DNA of 64,000 bases from Zobellia roscoffensis (GTDB lineage Bacteria; Bacteroidota; Bacteroidia; Flavobacteriales; Flavobacteriaceae), in assembly GCF_015330165.1 (NCBI RefSeq), contig NZ_JADDXT010000002.1, positions 4,549,933 through 4,613,932 on the forward strand. Reading direction: 5' to 3'. The stretch's first letter is position 1. Every line of letters begins with the position of its first letter. Below are positions 41,534 through 51,058 of this stretch, piece by piece. The notes under the pieces are model-generated. The model searched no databases. It saw only the letters and a list, made by a program, of their open reading frames with translations, and was not told where the DNA came from. Made by a program: the position numbers and the translations under genes.

Positions 41534-42535
41534 TTACTTAAAAAATAAATGTGGAAACAATGTTTCCGGTTGCTTTTTGCTGAAGTTAAGGAAGATAGTA
41601 GATTTTAAAAAACCATATCCATACCCCATGAATTGAATACTTACGGCTACTAATGAAAGTAATGCCACTGCTAAATTTCTATTCTTTAAAAATGAATCTA
41701 CAAAAATGAGCACAAAATAAACAACATATAAATATAAAGGCACACTAATACCTAGTGCTAAAAACAAAAGTGAAGCTAAAAACCCCAAACAAAACAAGGT
41801 AGGGAACCAATAGGTCATTTTTGAAGTTTTAGGATGCCATTTATTCAAAATAGGGCGAACACTTCCAAATTTTTTCACTTGAGTAAAAAACTTATTCCAA
41901 TCTATACGGCGCTTGTGATATACAAATGCTTCAGGAATCAATTTTGTATTGAAGCCCTTTTCCCAAATACGAAATGTAAAATCCGGATCTTCTCCTGGGT
42001 GTATTTTCCCAAATCCCCCAACGGTTTCAAAAGCTATTTTTGAAATCCCCATATTAAAGCTCCTTGGCTGAAATTTATCCAAGGCCTTTTTATTACCACG
42101 AATTCCCCCAGTGGTAAGTACCGAAGTCATTGCATAGTTAATAGCTTTCTGTAGAAGGCCAAAAGATTCGTGAGCCGCATCTGGTCCACCAAAACAATGA
42201 ACCCACTCTTTTTCTAAAGCGCCATGAACCGCATCTAAATATTGAGGCGGAATCATGCAATCTGAATCTACAATTAGAAAATAATTACCCTTAGCACGAG
42301 TCATTCCGTAATTCCTAGAATCTCCCGGACCCGAATTTGGTTTTTTATAATAGGAAATGGATAGCTTCTCTCTATATTTCCCTACCACTTCTTCAGAAGA
42401 AAGTGTTGAACCGTCTTCTACAATTAACACTTCAAAATCTTTTGAATAGGTCTGATGCGTAAGACTTTCCAACAACTCCGCAATTTCATCGGGTCTGTTG
42501 TAAACAGGAACTATAAACGAAAAAGATAAATCCAT
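41534..42535 (-). CDS. Family 2 glycosyltransferase
   Basis: A 333-residue GT2 enzyme. The N-terminal GT-A fold opens with SFIVPVYNRPDEI. The nucleotide-sugar metal motif is DSDC in FLIVDSDCMIPP, and the acceptor region is GGFGKIHPGEDPDFTFRIWEKG with its ED pair. Two or three C-terminal membrane helices (about 250-320) place the active site on the cytosolic face. Substrate unknown; a polysaccharide or glycolipid role is usual. It is the first gene of a unit with ybbR and coaE. Confidence 0.93.
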   Translation of the reverse strand: MDLSFSFIVPVYNRPDEIAELLESLTHQTYSKDFEVLIVEDGSTLSSEEVVGKYREKLSISYYKKPNSGPGDSRNYGMTRAKGNYFLIVDSDCMIPPQYLDAVHGALEKEWVHCFGGPDAAHESFGLLQKAINYAMTSVLTTGGIRGNKKALDKFQPRSFNMGISKIAFETVGGFGKIHPGEDPDFTFRIWEKGFNTKLIPEAFVYHKRRIDWNKFFTQVKKFGSVRPILNKWHPKTSKMTYWFPTLFCLGFLASLLFLALGISVPLYLYVVYFVLIFVDSFLKNRNLAVALLSLVAVSIQFMGYGYGFLKSTIFLNFSKKQPETLFPHLFFK

Positions 42536-42559
42536 GAGTTTTTATACGGAAAATTCAAA

Positions 42560-42596
42560 GGCATTTTAAAAACTGGAATAGATGCTATAAAATGCC
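42560..42596. repeat. Inverted repeat between fabI and the GT2 gene
   Basis: GGCATTTTA pairs with TAAAATGCC across a 19-nt loop. It lies downstream of fabI on the minus strand and may be a weak terminator. Confidence 0.35.
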
Positions 42597-42656
42597 CAAA
42601 ATATATGCCGAAAACAATACTTCGCCAGAATTAAATCTATTGAAAAGTGTTTTACC

Positions 42657-43472
42657 CTACTCCTCGGTAAAGCGTTCTATAACCTCTTGGCTAACCCCAG
42701 TATTAGAAAACCCTCCGTCATGAAACAAGTTTTGCATAGTGACCTTCTTGGTCAAGTCAGAAAAGAGCGTTACCGTATAATCTGCACACTCCAATGCAGT
42801 TGCATTTCCTAAAGGTGACATTTTTTCAGCGTAACTAATAAAACCTCCAAAACCTTTCACCCCTTGGCCAGCAGTTGTTGGTGTAGGTGATTGTGATATC
42901 GTATTCACACGAACATTTTTCTCTTTTCCAAAAAAGTATCCAAAACTACGTGCTACGGACTCTAAATATGCTTTATTATCCGCCATATCATTATAATCAG
43001 GAAAAACACGCTGTGCCGCCATATAGGTCAAGGCTACAATACTACCCCATTCTTTCATTGCATCTGCTTTATACAAGCTTTGCAATACTTTATGAAAAGA
43101 AAGTGCAGAAACGTCCCATCCTTTAGTAGTGAAATCATATTTTTCATCCGTGTAAGAACGTCCTTTTCTAACGTTTATAGACATACCAATAGCATGCAAT
43201 ACAAAATCTATTTTCCCTCCAAGAATCTCCATGGACTGGGTTACCAAATTTGCAAGATCTTCTTCGCTAGTTGCATCGGCAGGAATAATCTGAGAACCTG
43301 TTTTTTCGGCCAAATCTTTAATTTGCCCTAAACGCATAGCTACAGGTGCATTGGTCAAAACAAACGTTCCTCCTTCTTCATGAATACGTTCCGCAGTTTT
43401 CCATGCTATTGAATTTTCATCCAAAGCTCCAAAAATAATTCCCTTCTTACCTTTTAATAAATTATATGACAT
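42657..43472 (-). CDS. fabI: Enoyl-ACP reductase FabI
   Basis: FabI reduces enoyl-ACP in fatty acid elongation and is the target of triclosan. The 271-residue protein has the atypical SDR glycine motif GIIFGALDENSIAWKTAERI. The catalytic Tyr and Lys have the FabI Y-x6-K spacing (FPDYNDMADNKAYLE), preceded by the SIVALTYMAAQR segment. It has its own promoter directly after the recN terminator. Confidence 0.96.
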   Translation of the reverse strand: MSYNLLKGKKGIIFGALDENSIAWKTAERIHEEGGTFVLTNAPVAMRLGQIKDLAEKTGSQIIPADATSEEDLANLVTQSMEILGGKIDFVLHAIGMSINVRKGRSYTDEKYDFTTKGWDVSALSFHKVLQSLYKADAMKEWGSIVALTYMAAQRVFPDYNDMADNKAYLESVARSFGYFFGKEKNVRVNTISQSPTPTTAGQGVKGFGGFISYAEKMSPLGNATALECADYTVTLFSDLTKKVTMQNLFHDGGFSNTGVSQEVIERFTEE

Positions 43473-43505
43473 TTTAATAGATTCTGTTGGTTGTTCTTAA
43501 AGCGT

Positions 43506-43513
43506 CAAAGATA
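43506..43513 (-). promoter_or_regulatory. -7 promoter element of fabI (TATCTTTG)
   Basis: Exact TAnnTTTG match on the minus strand, 33 bp before the ATG. A TTTG lies 16 bp upstream. Confidence 0.55.
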
Positions 43514-43523
43514 TTTAAAAAGT

Positions 43524-43542
43524 TGGCAACAAAGAGTTGCCA
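43524..43542 (-). terminator. recN-operon terminator
   Basis: TGGCAAC/GTTGCCA perfect 7-bp stem with a 5-nt loop, followed on the minus strand by ACTTTTT. It lies about 85 bp after recN and overlaps the upstream part of the fabI promoter. Confidence 0.7.
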
Positions 43543-43626
43543 CAAGAAGAAAAAAGCATTTATACGAATAAAAGAGGCCTCAATAACTAAAATACACCTC
43601 CAAGTCTAGCGCACTCCTATAAAATT

Positions 43627-45279
43627 TTAGTTTAAAAGTTGTCTTGCGTGAGCCATAGCAGATTCAGAAAGCTCTTTACCGCCTAGCATTTCAGCTAGCT
43701 CCACTACCCTTTCCTCACTAGATAATTGCTTCATGTTTGTTTTAGTAACCGCACCTTCTTCTAACTTATATACTTTAAAATGATGATCACCTTTAGAAGC
43801 CACTTGAGGCAAATGTGTAATAGAAAACACCTGCATGCTTTTACTCATTGTCTGCATAATATCTCCCATTTTTCCTGAAATCTCACCAGATACGCCGGTG
43901 TCAATTTCATCGAACATAATAGTGGGGAGGTTTTCGTATTTGGCCAATATAGATTTTATGGTTAACATAATACGAGAAAGCTCTCCACCGGAGGCTACTT
44001 TTTTCAACTCTCCATAATCGCCTCCTTTGTTCGCAGAGAACAAGAAGATAAGTCCATCCGCTCCGTTTGTTTTAAAATCATCCGCCTTAAAAAGCTCTAT
44101 TTTAAACGTAGCACTAGGCATACCTAAAGCTTTTAAAGAATCTTCCAATTGCTTTTTCAGCTCCGAAATGACTTTTTTACGCTTAGCCGTTAACTCATCG
44201 GCTGCCTTTTGCACCATCAGTTTTTGAGCCGCGAGCTCCTGTTCTTTTTTCTCTATATCCGCTTCAAGGTTTTCTGTGACACTAACTTTTTCGGCCAGTT
44301 CTTCTCTAATTTGCAACAATTCAGAAACTCCCTGAACGCTATGTTTTTTTTGCAAATCATACAGTTGCTGAAGCTTGGTATTGGTTTCCTCCAGCAATTC
44401 TGGGTTTGCTTCTGTTTCTTCTTGATAGTTCTGAAGTTCAGAAGCAATATCATCTACTTCAATAAATACAGATTGCACACGCTGATTTAAATCTGCGTAT
44501 TGACTCCCAAAGCTGGATAGCTTATTCGCTACTTGTTTTAGTTCCGTGAGCAAACTTACAATCCCTACTTGTTCATCATTTAGTAATTGATGACCCGAAG
44601 AAATCAATTCTAGAATATTTTCTACATTATTAAGCTGCTCGTATTGCTCCTCAAGTTCTTCTTGCAAACCTAATTTCAAAGGTGCCGCCTGAAGTTCTTC
44701 CAATAAAAAAGTATTGTAATCGTGCTCTTTATTGGCTTCTTTTTGAAATTCTACAAGCTTGCCCAGCTCTTTTGAAGTGGTTTTGTACAATCTAAGTTTT
44801 GACACGTACTCTTCTAACATTTTTTTGTTATCGGCCAAGGCATCAATAACTTTTAATTGAAAATCATTATCAGTTAATTGTAACGTCTGGTGTTGTGAAT
44901 GCACATCAATAAGACTGCTTCCTAATTTTGTAAGTACATCTAATCTAACTGGAGAATCGTTTACAAATGCTCGGGATTTCCCGCTAGGCTGAATCTCTCT
45001 TCGGATAATAGTTCTTTCTTCATAATCTAAATCCTCTTCCTTAAAAAAGGATTTCAAGTTATACTTATCAATCTGAAATTCAGCTTCTATAACACATTTC
45101 TTATCCTTATCCCTTAATGAAGATAAATCGGCACGTTTACCCAATACAAGAGATAAACCCCCCAATAAAATAGACTTACCCGCACCTGTTTCACCAGTAA
45201 TACAGGTAAAACCATTGGTAAAGGCTACGTTAAGACTATCTATTAATGCGTAATTTTTTATGGAAAGGTGTACTAGCAC
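43627..45279 (-). CDS. recN: DNA repair protein RecN
   Basis: RecN is an SMC-like ATPase that helps repair double-strand breaks. The 550 residues match the family. It has Walker A GETGAGKS at 29-36, a long coiled coil (about 150-380), the C-terminal signature VASGGELSRIMLTIKSILA and Walker B with MFDEIDTGVSG. The start is GTG at 45279. It is last in the bamD-rpoZ-coaBC-porD-recN unit, which is conserved in Bacteroidota. A TATCTTTA element about 23 bp before the GTG could give extra transcription. Confidence 0.96.
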   Translation of the reverse strand: MLVHLSIKNYALIDSLNVAFTNGFTCITGETGAGKSILLGGLSLVLGKRADLSSLRDKDKKCVIEAEFQIDKYNLKSFFKEEDLDYEERTIIRREIQPSGKSRAFVNDSPVRLDVLTKLGSSLIDVHSQHQTLQLTDNDFQLKVIDALADNKKMLEEYVSKLRLYKTTSKELGKLVEFQKEANKEHDYNTFLLEELQAAPLKLGLQEELEEQYEQLNNVENILELISSGHQLLNDEQVGIVSLLTELKQVANKLSSFGSQYADLNQRVQSVFIEVDDIASELQNYQEETEANPELLEETNTKLQQLYDLQKKHSVQGVSELLQIREELAEKVSVTENLEADIEKKEQELAAQKLMVQKAADELTAKRKKVISELKKQLEDSLKALGMPSATFKIELFKADDFKTNGADGLIFLFSANKGGDYGELKKVASGGELSRIMLTIKSILAKYENLPTIMFDEIDTGVSGEISGKMGDIMQTMSKSMQVFSITHLPQVASKGDHHFKVYKLEEGAVTKTNMKQLSSEERVVELAEMLGGKELSESAMAHARQLLN

Positions 45280-45334
45280 AGTTTTTTATTCTATTTGTGC
45301 CGTAAAGATAAATGATAATTCCGTACCGAAAGAA

Positions 45335-46222
45335 CTAGTATTTAATATCGTTCCAAGTACTTGAATATAATGGAGCTATACTGTTCAAAGTTTCTTTTAA
45401 TTGAACAATATCTACTTTTGGTCCATCAGAAAAGATATTCTGTATTTCGTCTGACTTAGCATCAAAAAAAGTCTGAATAAGAAAGGCATTGGGCCTACGC
45501 TTGATCATTGTTTCAAAAAGCTTCATAGTGCCCGCAATAACTTGTTTGCCCGTACTATTATTATCACCCAGAATATCAAGACCCTTACGGTGGTAATTAT
45601 ACATGGCTATACGGTATTCCCTGTAGGTATTAGACAAAAGATTATCTACTAATTCAAAACGGCTACGATCACTATTTTGGTCCCAACCTGTATAACTACT
45701 ACTCTGAGCTTGCGTAGTAATTTGCTGTGCTTTTCTAAAATATTCAGTACCACCTTCAAGTGAAAACGTATCTGCATCTAAACCTAGGATTACGTAAACA
45801 TAGTACGAAACAACACTAACTAAGTTGGATTCAAAAACATTCTCATTGAACACTAAGGGTTGAAATTCTATATACTCAAAATTAAGCTGATTGTCCTTAT
45901 AATTAAAAACAGGACTTTCATAAGATGTATTAAAAACAGGACGAGAAGACTGAATCTGGATGTTTCCCTTAAAACGGTTAGACTCATAATCGGTAATTGT
46001 AATAAACATTTGAGTGCTTATCCTTTCATTTTCCTTGTATGTGCGGTTAGTCCATTTATTCTTATTGACAAAATCGTTCAACGAGCGCTCTAGTGTCTTA
46101 AAAATTTGCTGATTGGTTTGAGATACCTGATCTGCATTAATAGTCACCACGCAGTTCAATTCTTGCGCCGAAACCGACGTCATGAAAAACGAACATAAAA
46201 GAATAAATATAAAGTTACGCAT
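45335..46222 (-). CDS. PorD/DUF4835-family protein (type IX secretion)
   Basis: A 295-residue protein with a signal peptide ending near SVSA and Gln-Glu at +1, placing it in the periplasm or outer membrane. The sequence matches the pattern of the DUF4835 family, also called PorD in the P. gingivalis type IX secretion literature: ELNCVVTINADQVSQTNQQIF near the start and TRAQ-like TTQAQSSSYTGWDQN in the middle. The exact role in T9SS is unclear. It overlaps the coaBC stop by 8 bp within the conserved operon. Confidence 0.88.
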   Translation of the reverse strand: MRNFIFILLCSFFMTSVSAQELNCVVTINADQVSQTNQQIFKTLERSLNDFVNKNKWTNRTYKENERISTQMFITITDYESNRFKGNIQIQSSRPVFNTSYESPVFNYKDNQLNFEYIEFQPLVFNENVFESNLVSVVSYYVYVILGLDADTFSLEGGTEYFRKAQQITTQAQSSSYTGWDQNSDRSRFELVDNLLSNTYREYRIAMYNYHRKGLDILGDNNSTGKQVIAGTMKLFETMIKRRPNAFLIQTFFDAKSDEIQNIFSDGPKVDIVQLKETLNSIAPLYSSTWNDIKY

Positions 46223-47420
46223 GGTATCTTTTCAAGATTTCGTCAAAAATATCTTTGGCAACCTCCGCCTTTGTCTTAAGTTCAAACGGCGTAATCGCAG
46301 AATTCTTATCTATAAAAGTAATTTTGTTGGTAGGTTTTCCAAAACCAGCCCCTTTATCATTCAAAGAATTAAGAACAATAGCATCTAAATTCTTCTTTTT
46401 AAGCTTATTTTTTGCATTTTCAAGCTCATTTTCTGTCTCCAATGCAAAACCGACCAAAAACTGTTCTTTCTTCTGATCACCTAGGGAAAGCAAAATATCT
46501 TTTGTCTTTACCAACTCTACCGAAAATTCAGTCTCTTTTTTCTTTATTTTCTGGTCTGCTACTGTTTTAGGCCTATAGTCCGCAACAGCCGCTGCACAAA
46601 TAGCTACATCAATATTTTTATAGTGTAGATGTACCTCGTTATACATTTCTTCTGCTGAAGTTACTTTTCTTAAATTGATAAGATCATGAGAAACGGTAAA
46701 ATGAGACGGACCAGAAACCAAAACCACCTCTGCCCCAAGATTTGCAGCTGCCTTGGCCAACTCATACCCCATTTGACCTGAAGCATGGTTACCAATAAAC
46801 CGTACCGGATCTATAGCTTCATAGGTAGGACCTGCTGTGATCAGCACTTTTTTTCCGCTAAGCGGAAGTCCTTTTTGAAGATACCCCTTAATAAATTTCA
46901 CTATATCCTCAGGTTCTGCCATTCGTCCTTCACCGTGAAGTCCGCTCGCCAATTCACCTGAAGTAGCGGGTATTATTATATTCCCAAAAGACTTTAATTT
47001 TATAAATGACGATTTTGAAGAAGGATGCTTATACATATCCAAATCCATAGCAGGAGCAAAAAACACTGGACATTTTGCCGACAGATAGCACGCCAATAAT
47101 AAATTATCACACGTACCAGATGCCATCTTAGACAAGGTATTTGCCGTAGCAGGAGCTACAATCATCAAATCTGCCCAAAGCCCCAATTCAACATGATTAT
47201 TCCAATCCGTAGCACCTTCTTTCTCATTAACAAAAGATGAAAGCACTGGGTTTTTAGAAAGGGTCGCCAGGGTAAGTGGGGAAACAAAAGAGCTGGCGCT
47301 ATCCGTCAAAACAATTTTGACATTGGCGCCAGCTTTAATCAGTAAACGTACGAGAAAAGTAGTTTTATAAGCGGCAATCCCTCCGGTAATGCCTAAAAGG
47401 ATGTTCTTACCGCCTAGCAT
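46215..47420 (-). CDS. coaBC: Bifunctional CoaBC (phosphopantothenoylcysteine synthetase/decarboxylase)
   Basis: CoaBC makes 4'-phosphopantetheine from phosphopantothenate and cysteine, two steps of coenzyme A synthesis. The 401 residues are standard. The N-terminal flavin-dependent decarboxylase has GITGGIAAYKTTFLV, the catalytic His region NNHVELGLWADLMIVAPATANT and the substrate-recognition APAMDLDMY. The C-terminal synthetase has LITAGPTYEAIDPVRFIGN and the DAAICAAAVADYRP-like segment. coaE, the last CoA enzyme, is 6 kb away in another unit. Confidence 0.96.
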   Translation of the reverse strand: MLGGKNILLGITGGIAAYKTTFLVRLLIKAGANVKIVLTDSASSFVSPLTLATLSKNPVLSSFVNEKEGATDWNNHVELGLWADLMIVAPATANTLSKMASGTCDNLLLACYLSAKCPVFFAPAMDLDMYKHPSSKSSFIKLKSFGNIIIPATSGELASGLHGEGRMAEPEDIVKFIKGYLQKGLPLSGKKVLITAGPTYEAIDPVRFIGNHASGQMGYELAKAAANLGAEVVLVSGPSHFTVSHDLINLRKVTSAEEMYNEVHLHYKNIDVAICAAAVADYRPKTVADQKIKKKETEFSVELVKTKDILLSLGDQKKEQFLVGFALETENELENAKNKLKKKNLDAIVLNSLNDKGAGFGKPTNKITFIDKNSAITPFELKTKAEVAKDIFDEILKRYHA

Positions 47421-47423
47421 ATA

Positions 47424-47762
47424 CTACTGGTCTTTCTCCGTATTTCTGTGGTATATTTTATCATTCAACCACTCTTCAACTGCTAAAGCATGTGGTTTAG
47501 GTAATTTTTCGTAGAATTTAGAAACCTCAATTTGTTCTTTATTCTCAAAAACCTCTTCTAAACTGTCGCTATACGTAGCAAACTCCTCTAGTTTCTCAAG
47601 AAGTTCTTTTTTAATTTCAGAATTGATCTGTACCGCTCTTTTAGCTGTAATTGAAATTGCTTCGTAAATATTCTCCGTTGGCTGATCAAACTCATTTTTG
47701 TTGATCGTCACCGTTGAAACGGCAGCATTCGAATTTTTAAGATCGTTCATGTTCATAGTCAA
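47424..47762 (-). CDS. rpoZ: RNA polymerase omega (Rpb6-like) subunit
   Basis: A 112-residue protein matching the Bacteroidota omega/Rpb6-type subunit. It has a ~60-residue conserved core, NIYEAISITAKRAVQINSEIKKEL, with the typical Arg-Ala-x-Gln-Ile motif. Omega helps assembly and stability of RNA polymerase. The true start may be one of the Mets within the first five codons. It sits 3 bp from coaBC and 6 bp from bamD, in the conserved operon. Confidence 0.9.
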   Translation of the reverse strand: MTMNMNDLKNSNAAVSTVTINKNEFDQPTENIYEAISITAKRAVQINSEIKKELLEKLEEFATYSDSLEEVFENKEQIEVSKFYEKLPKPHALAVEEWLNDKIYHRNTEKDQ

Positions 47763-47768
47763 ACTTAT

Positions 47769-48593
47769 TTATTTTGCTTCTTTCTCTTGGGTGAAATTTT
47801 GTAACTGTAACTTTACTTTTTCAAGTATCTTATCTGCCTCGTTGGCATGTTTAGTTTCTGGAAACTGCTTCTTAAGAGCATTATAATCTGTAACAGCTTC
47901 TTTCAGCCGTTCCTCTTGTAATCTTTCAAAACTATTAACGGCAAACCTTGAAGCCGATTCAAACCTGTAAAACATAGCATCTTCACGGTAAATAGATCCT
48001 GGATAATCAGAAATGAAGTTATCAAAAGCTGCTACCGCCGGCGTTAAGAACGTATAATCAAATTGCCCTAACTTGTTGAACTGTTTTGCTATTTCGTATG
48101 CTTTATGCTCTTTTTTAGTGGTCAGCTGCTTTGCCATACCGTTAGCTTCTTCAAAATATTCAGAGTCTGGGTATGAGTTAATAAAAAGCTGCAATTTAGT
48201 CAACGCTTTATCCGTATCCGTTTGATCTAACGAATAAACCGGTGAAAGCTCAAAATAACTCTTCGCTCCTAAAAACGAAGCCTCACCTACTTTATCACTC
48301 TTTGGATAAGATTTTACAAAACGCTCAAACTGATAGCCTGCCATATTGTAATCTTTCCTTTGAAAATAAGTGTCTGCCAAAAAGAACATTACACGCTCTC
48401 CCTGTGGTTTACCCACATATTTTGGAGCTATTTGTTCAAAAAGACGATTTGCCCTTTTCATATCACCTTCCTCATAGAATTTCTGAGCTAGGTCATATTT
48501 AGGTTTAACTTCTTCATTTTTAAGTACCTTTTGATACTCGCTACATGATTGTGACATCAAAGCGATAAGTAAGATAGGGGCTAATAACCTCAT
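47769..48593 (-). CDS. bamD: Outer membrane assembly lipoprotein BamD
   Basis: BamD is an essential lipoprotein of the BAM complex that inserts beta-barrel proteins in the outer membrane. It has a lipoprotein signal (lipobox MSQSC, then Ser-Glu-Tyr) and TPR repeats across about 35-250. From the Met at 48593 it has 274 residues. A frame start 12 bp earlier is possible, but the -7 element ends 4 bp before that codon, so it would be leaderless; the inner Met gives a standard signal peptide. First gene of the conserved unit. Confidence 0.93.
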   Translation of the reverse strand: MRLLAPILLIALMSQSCSEYQKVLKNEEVKPKYDLAQKFYEEGDMKRANRLFEQIAPKYVGKPQGERVMFFLADTYFQRKDYNMAGYQFERFVKSYPKSDKVGEASFLGAKSYFELSPVYSLDQTDTDKALTKLQLFINSYPDSEYFEEANGMAKQLTTKKEHKAYEIAKQFNKLGQFDYTFLTPAVAAFDNFISDYPGSIYREDAMFYRFESASRFAVNSFERLQEERLKEAVTDYNALKKQFPETKHANEADKILEKVKLQLQNFTQEKEAK

Positions 48594-48609
48594 TTTAAAA
48601 AGCATTTTG

Positions 48610-48617
48610 CAAAATTA
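48610..48617 (-). promoter_or_regulatory. -7 promoter element of bamD operon (TAATTTTG)
   Basis: Exact TAnnTTTG match on the minus strand; the BamD start codons at 48605 and 48593 follow. Confidence 0.5.
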
Positions 48618-48711
48618 CGGATTCCAGATGGATATAAAAAACAAAAAATAAAGTAGCTAAAATAGTATTCTAGCCCCGTGTACCCATGCTTTTAGGGAAG
48701 ATTTAACACCA

Positions 48712-49599
48712 CTATGCAAAAACCTTCAATGATTTTACAAAGTCGGAGATGTTCTTTTTAAGACTTTCCGAAGCTTCCATTAACGGAAGTCTAACGCCCG
48801 CTCTTGAAAGACCCAAAACTTCAAAAATAGCTTTTATCCCCGCAGGGTTACCTTCCTGAAAAATTAAGCCCATTCCATCTTGAAGTTCATAATGCTGTCT
48901 GTAAGCCTCATCCACATTTCTATCCAATCCTAAACGGATCATACTAGAAAACTCAGTAGGCAGTCCTTGGCCTAGAACAGAAATCACACCTGAACCACCG
49001 GCTAAAACTGTAGCTAAAGCAGTGGCATCGTCCCCAGATATAACATGGAAATCTTTAGGACACTCCTTAATTAACTCTTGAACCTGCAGCATATTGCCCG
49101 ATGCCTCTTTAATAGCAACTATGTTTTCCAACTCCGCTAAACGGGCCACTGTGGCCGTAAGCATGTTGCTACCCGTTCTACCTGGAACATTATATAAGAT
49201 AATAGGTTTGGGAGACACTTGTGCAATAGCTTTGAAATGCTGATAAATACCTTCTTGCGTAGGTCTATTATAATAAGGTGATACTGAAAGAACAGCATCA
49301 AAATTAGTAAGGTCTAGCTTTTGTAACTCCTCTATTACAGCAACTGTATTATTACCTCCAACACCTACAACTAAAGGAAGTCTCCCTGCATTTGCAATAG
49401 TCACAGTATCAACAACCAGTTGTTTTTCTTCTTTGGTAAGTGTTACTGATTCTCCTGTGGTACCCAATACCACTAGATAATCTACACCGCCATCAACACA
49501 GTAGTTTACAATACGGTGTAACGCATCTACGTCTACTGAAAAATCTGTTTTGAACGGGGTGATCAACGCCACACCTGTACCAATTAATTGCTTCATCAC
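48712..49599 (-). CDS. dapA: 4-hydroxy-tetrahydrodipicolinate synthase
   Basis: DapA condenses pyruvate with aspartate semialdehyde at the start of lysine and diaminopimelate synthesis. The 295-residue TIM barrel has GTTGES, the SVSPYYNRPTQEG segment and the Tyr in ILYNVPGRTG. The Schiff-base Lys is at about 164, in NIVAIKEASGN. It overlaps the preceding DUF6913 gene by 4 bp. A ~106-bp gap separates it from bamD. Confidence 0.96.
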   Translation of the reverse strand: MMKQLIGTGVALITPFKTDFSVDVDALHRIVNYCVDGGVDYLVVLGTTGESVTLTKEEKQLVVDTVTIANAGRLPLVVGVGGNNTVAVIEELQKLDLTNFDAVLSVSPYYNRPTQEGIYQHFKAIAQVSPKPIILYNVPGRTGSNMLTATVARLAELENIVAIKEASGNMLQVQELIKECPKDFHVISGDDATALATVLAGGSGVISVLGQGLPTEFSSMIRLGLDRNVDEAYRQHYELQDGMGLIFQEGNPAGIKAIFEVLGLSRAGVRLPLMEASESLKKNISDFVKSLKVFA

Positions 49600-50129
49600 T
49601 CAATTTCGTTTAAAACGCCAAGATATTTTTTAAGTTCCGCTTTAAAGGTCTTAAAATCTTCCAATGGCGAATCCATTATCAAATCATTATACATAAGATC
49701 AACATCTTTAAAACCTACACGAAATCGGGCTCTTGTTTTGACGCTCATTAACTGTAATAATAGATTGTCACTGGTATAATAATTTACGAGTAAATCATAC
49801 TCTCTACTTAAAAACTCAAGCGCATAGCTGTTTTCTATTGCTCCGTTCCACCCAAGGTCTTTATCTGAAAAAACAGGAGTAGAATACGGCGAATTTTTAT
49901 CGTAATAACTTTTATAACCTACAATCTTTACAGCGTTCGGTCGCAAATTATAATCCTCAACGAATCCATAAAATTGGTTCGCATCATCAAAAGTGTCCAA
50001 ATCTACTATACAACCTATGGAAGTAATACCTTTACTTCTCTCGATTATTGGCGGATCTTTGGCTAACTCTTGTTTCAGAAATTTAACGCCCGAATTGTAC
50101 TTGAACTTATCTTTTATTCCCTTAAACAT
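49596..50129 (-). CDS. DUF6913-family protein
   Basis: A 177-residue protein with no signal peptide that matches the sequence pattern of the Bacteroidota DUF6913 family (KFLKQELAKDP start; LVNYYTSDNLLLQLMSVKTRARFRVGF middle). It is conserved next to dapA in flavobacteria and is probably cytosolic. Its start is 103 bp from the divergent 5'-nucleotidase gene. Function unknown. Confidence 0.8.
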   Translation of the reverse strand: MFKGIKDKFKYNSGVKFLKQELAKDPPIIERSKGITSIGCIVDLDTFDDANQFYGFVEDYNLRPNAVKIVGYKSYYDKNSPYSTPVFSDKDLGWNGAIENSYALEFLSREYDLLVNYYTSDNLLLQLMSVKTRARFRVGFKDVDLMYNDLIMDSPLEDFKTFKAELKKYLGVLNEIE

Positions 50130-50232
50130 GTACTTTTACATTTTGTAACCATTCTGGTATGCAAAATTTGGAATGGGTTCTACAAATGTAAAGAATCTCC
50201 ACGCATAATATGGCGCTAAGATAGAACGAAAT

Positions 50233-50997
50233 ATGGTTTTAAAAATAAAACACTTTGTTATATTTACAACATTTGTAATTTTATCATCTTGTGGTGAGCA
50301 ACAGCAAAACCTTCAACAGATAGATGGAAAGCAAATTAGGATTACAGATTCCATTACCGCTACGGAATCCATTGAGACCTTCGTTAAGCCTTACAGGGAA
50401 AGGATAAACCATGTATTGGACAGCACATTATCCTATGCTCCCTACCCTATTTCCAAAACCGATGGCGCACTAAATACTACGGCCGGAAACCTTATGGCAG
50501 ATATAGTTTTATCTGAAGCCAATCCCATTTTTAAATCAAGAACAGGGCATGAAATTGATTTGGTTTTACTGAATCATGGCGGTATTCGTTCTTTAATTTC
50601 CAAAGGAAATGTCTCCTCAAGAACCGCTTATGAGGTTATGCCTTTTGAAAATTCCATAGTTATAGCAGAACTCAAAGGAAGTTCTATTTTAAAAATGGCT
50701 TCTTACCTAAGAGATTCTGGACGTGCACACCCCATTTCAGGAATGCAACTCACCTTAGATGCAAAAAATGAGATCCAATCTATTGCAATTCAAGGCAAAC
50801 CTTTGGACGAAAACAAAATTTACTATGTAGCAACGTCTAATTATCTTGTAAACGGAGGCGATAGCATGGTGTTTTTTAAAAAGGCTATTGCCATTACTAA
50901 TACGGACTATCTAATTAGAAATGCCATGATTGATTACTTCAAGAAAACAGACACGCTTAAACCTGTTGTTGATAATCGATTTATTAAACTAAAGTAG
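50233..50997 (+). CDS. Lipoprotein equal to the C-terminal domain of 5'-nucleotidase
   Basis: A 254-residue lipoprotein (lipobox LSSC, then Gly-Glu-Gln-Gln-Gln) carrying only the C-terminal (substrate-binding) domain of UshA-type 5'-nucleotidases. Landmarks are TAGNLMADIVL, the NHGGIRS motif and YYVATSNYLVNGGD. The metal-binding N-terminal domain is encoded by the next gene, so the enzyme is split in two. Each half has its own export signal. Likely role: periplasmic or outer-membrane nucleotide hydrolysis, in concert with the next gene. Confidence 0.88.
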   Translation: MVLKIKHFVIFTTFVILSSCGEQQQNLQQIDGKQIRITDSITATESIETFVKPYRERINHVLDSTLSYAPYPISKTDGALNTTAGNLMADIVLSEANPIFKSRTGHEIDLVLLNHGGIRSLISKGNVSSRTAYEVMPFENSIVIAELKGSSILKMASYLRDSGRAHPISGMQLTLDAKNEIQSIAIQGKPLDENKIYYVATSNYLVNGGDSMVFFKKAIAITNTDYLIRNAMIDYFKKTDTLKPVVDNRFIKLK

Positions 50998-51058
50998 CAC
51001 TCAACACGAAACACTGTAAACTAACAAACATCAGTGTCATTCGAAAAAAATATGTTTT

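Noticed and set aside
43561..43620. GAGGCCTC palindrome after recN
   Set aside because: Eight bases only; easily chance and with no clear role beyond the terminator already listed.
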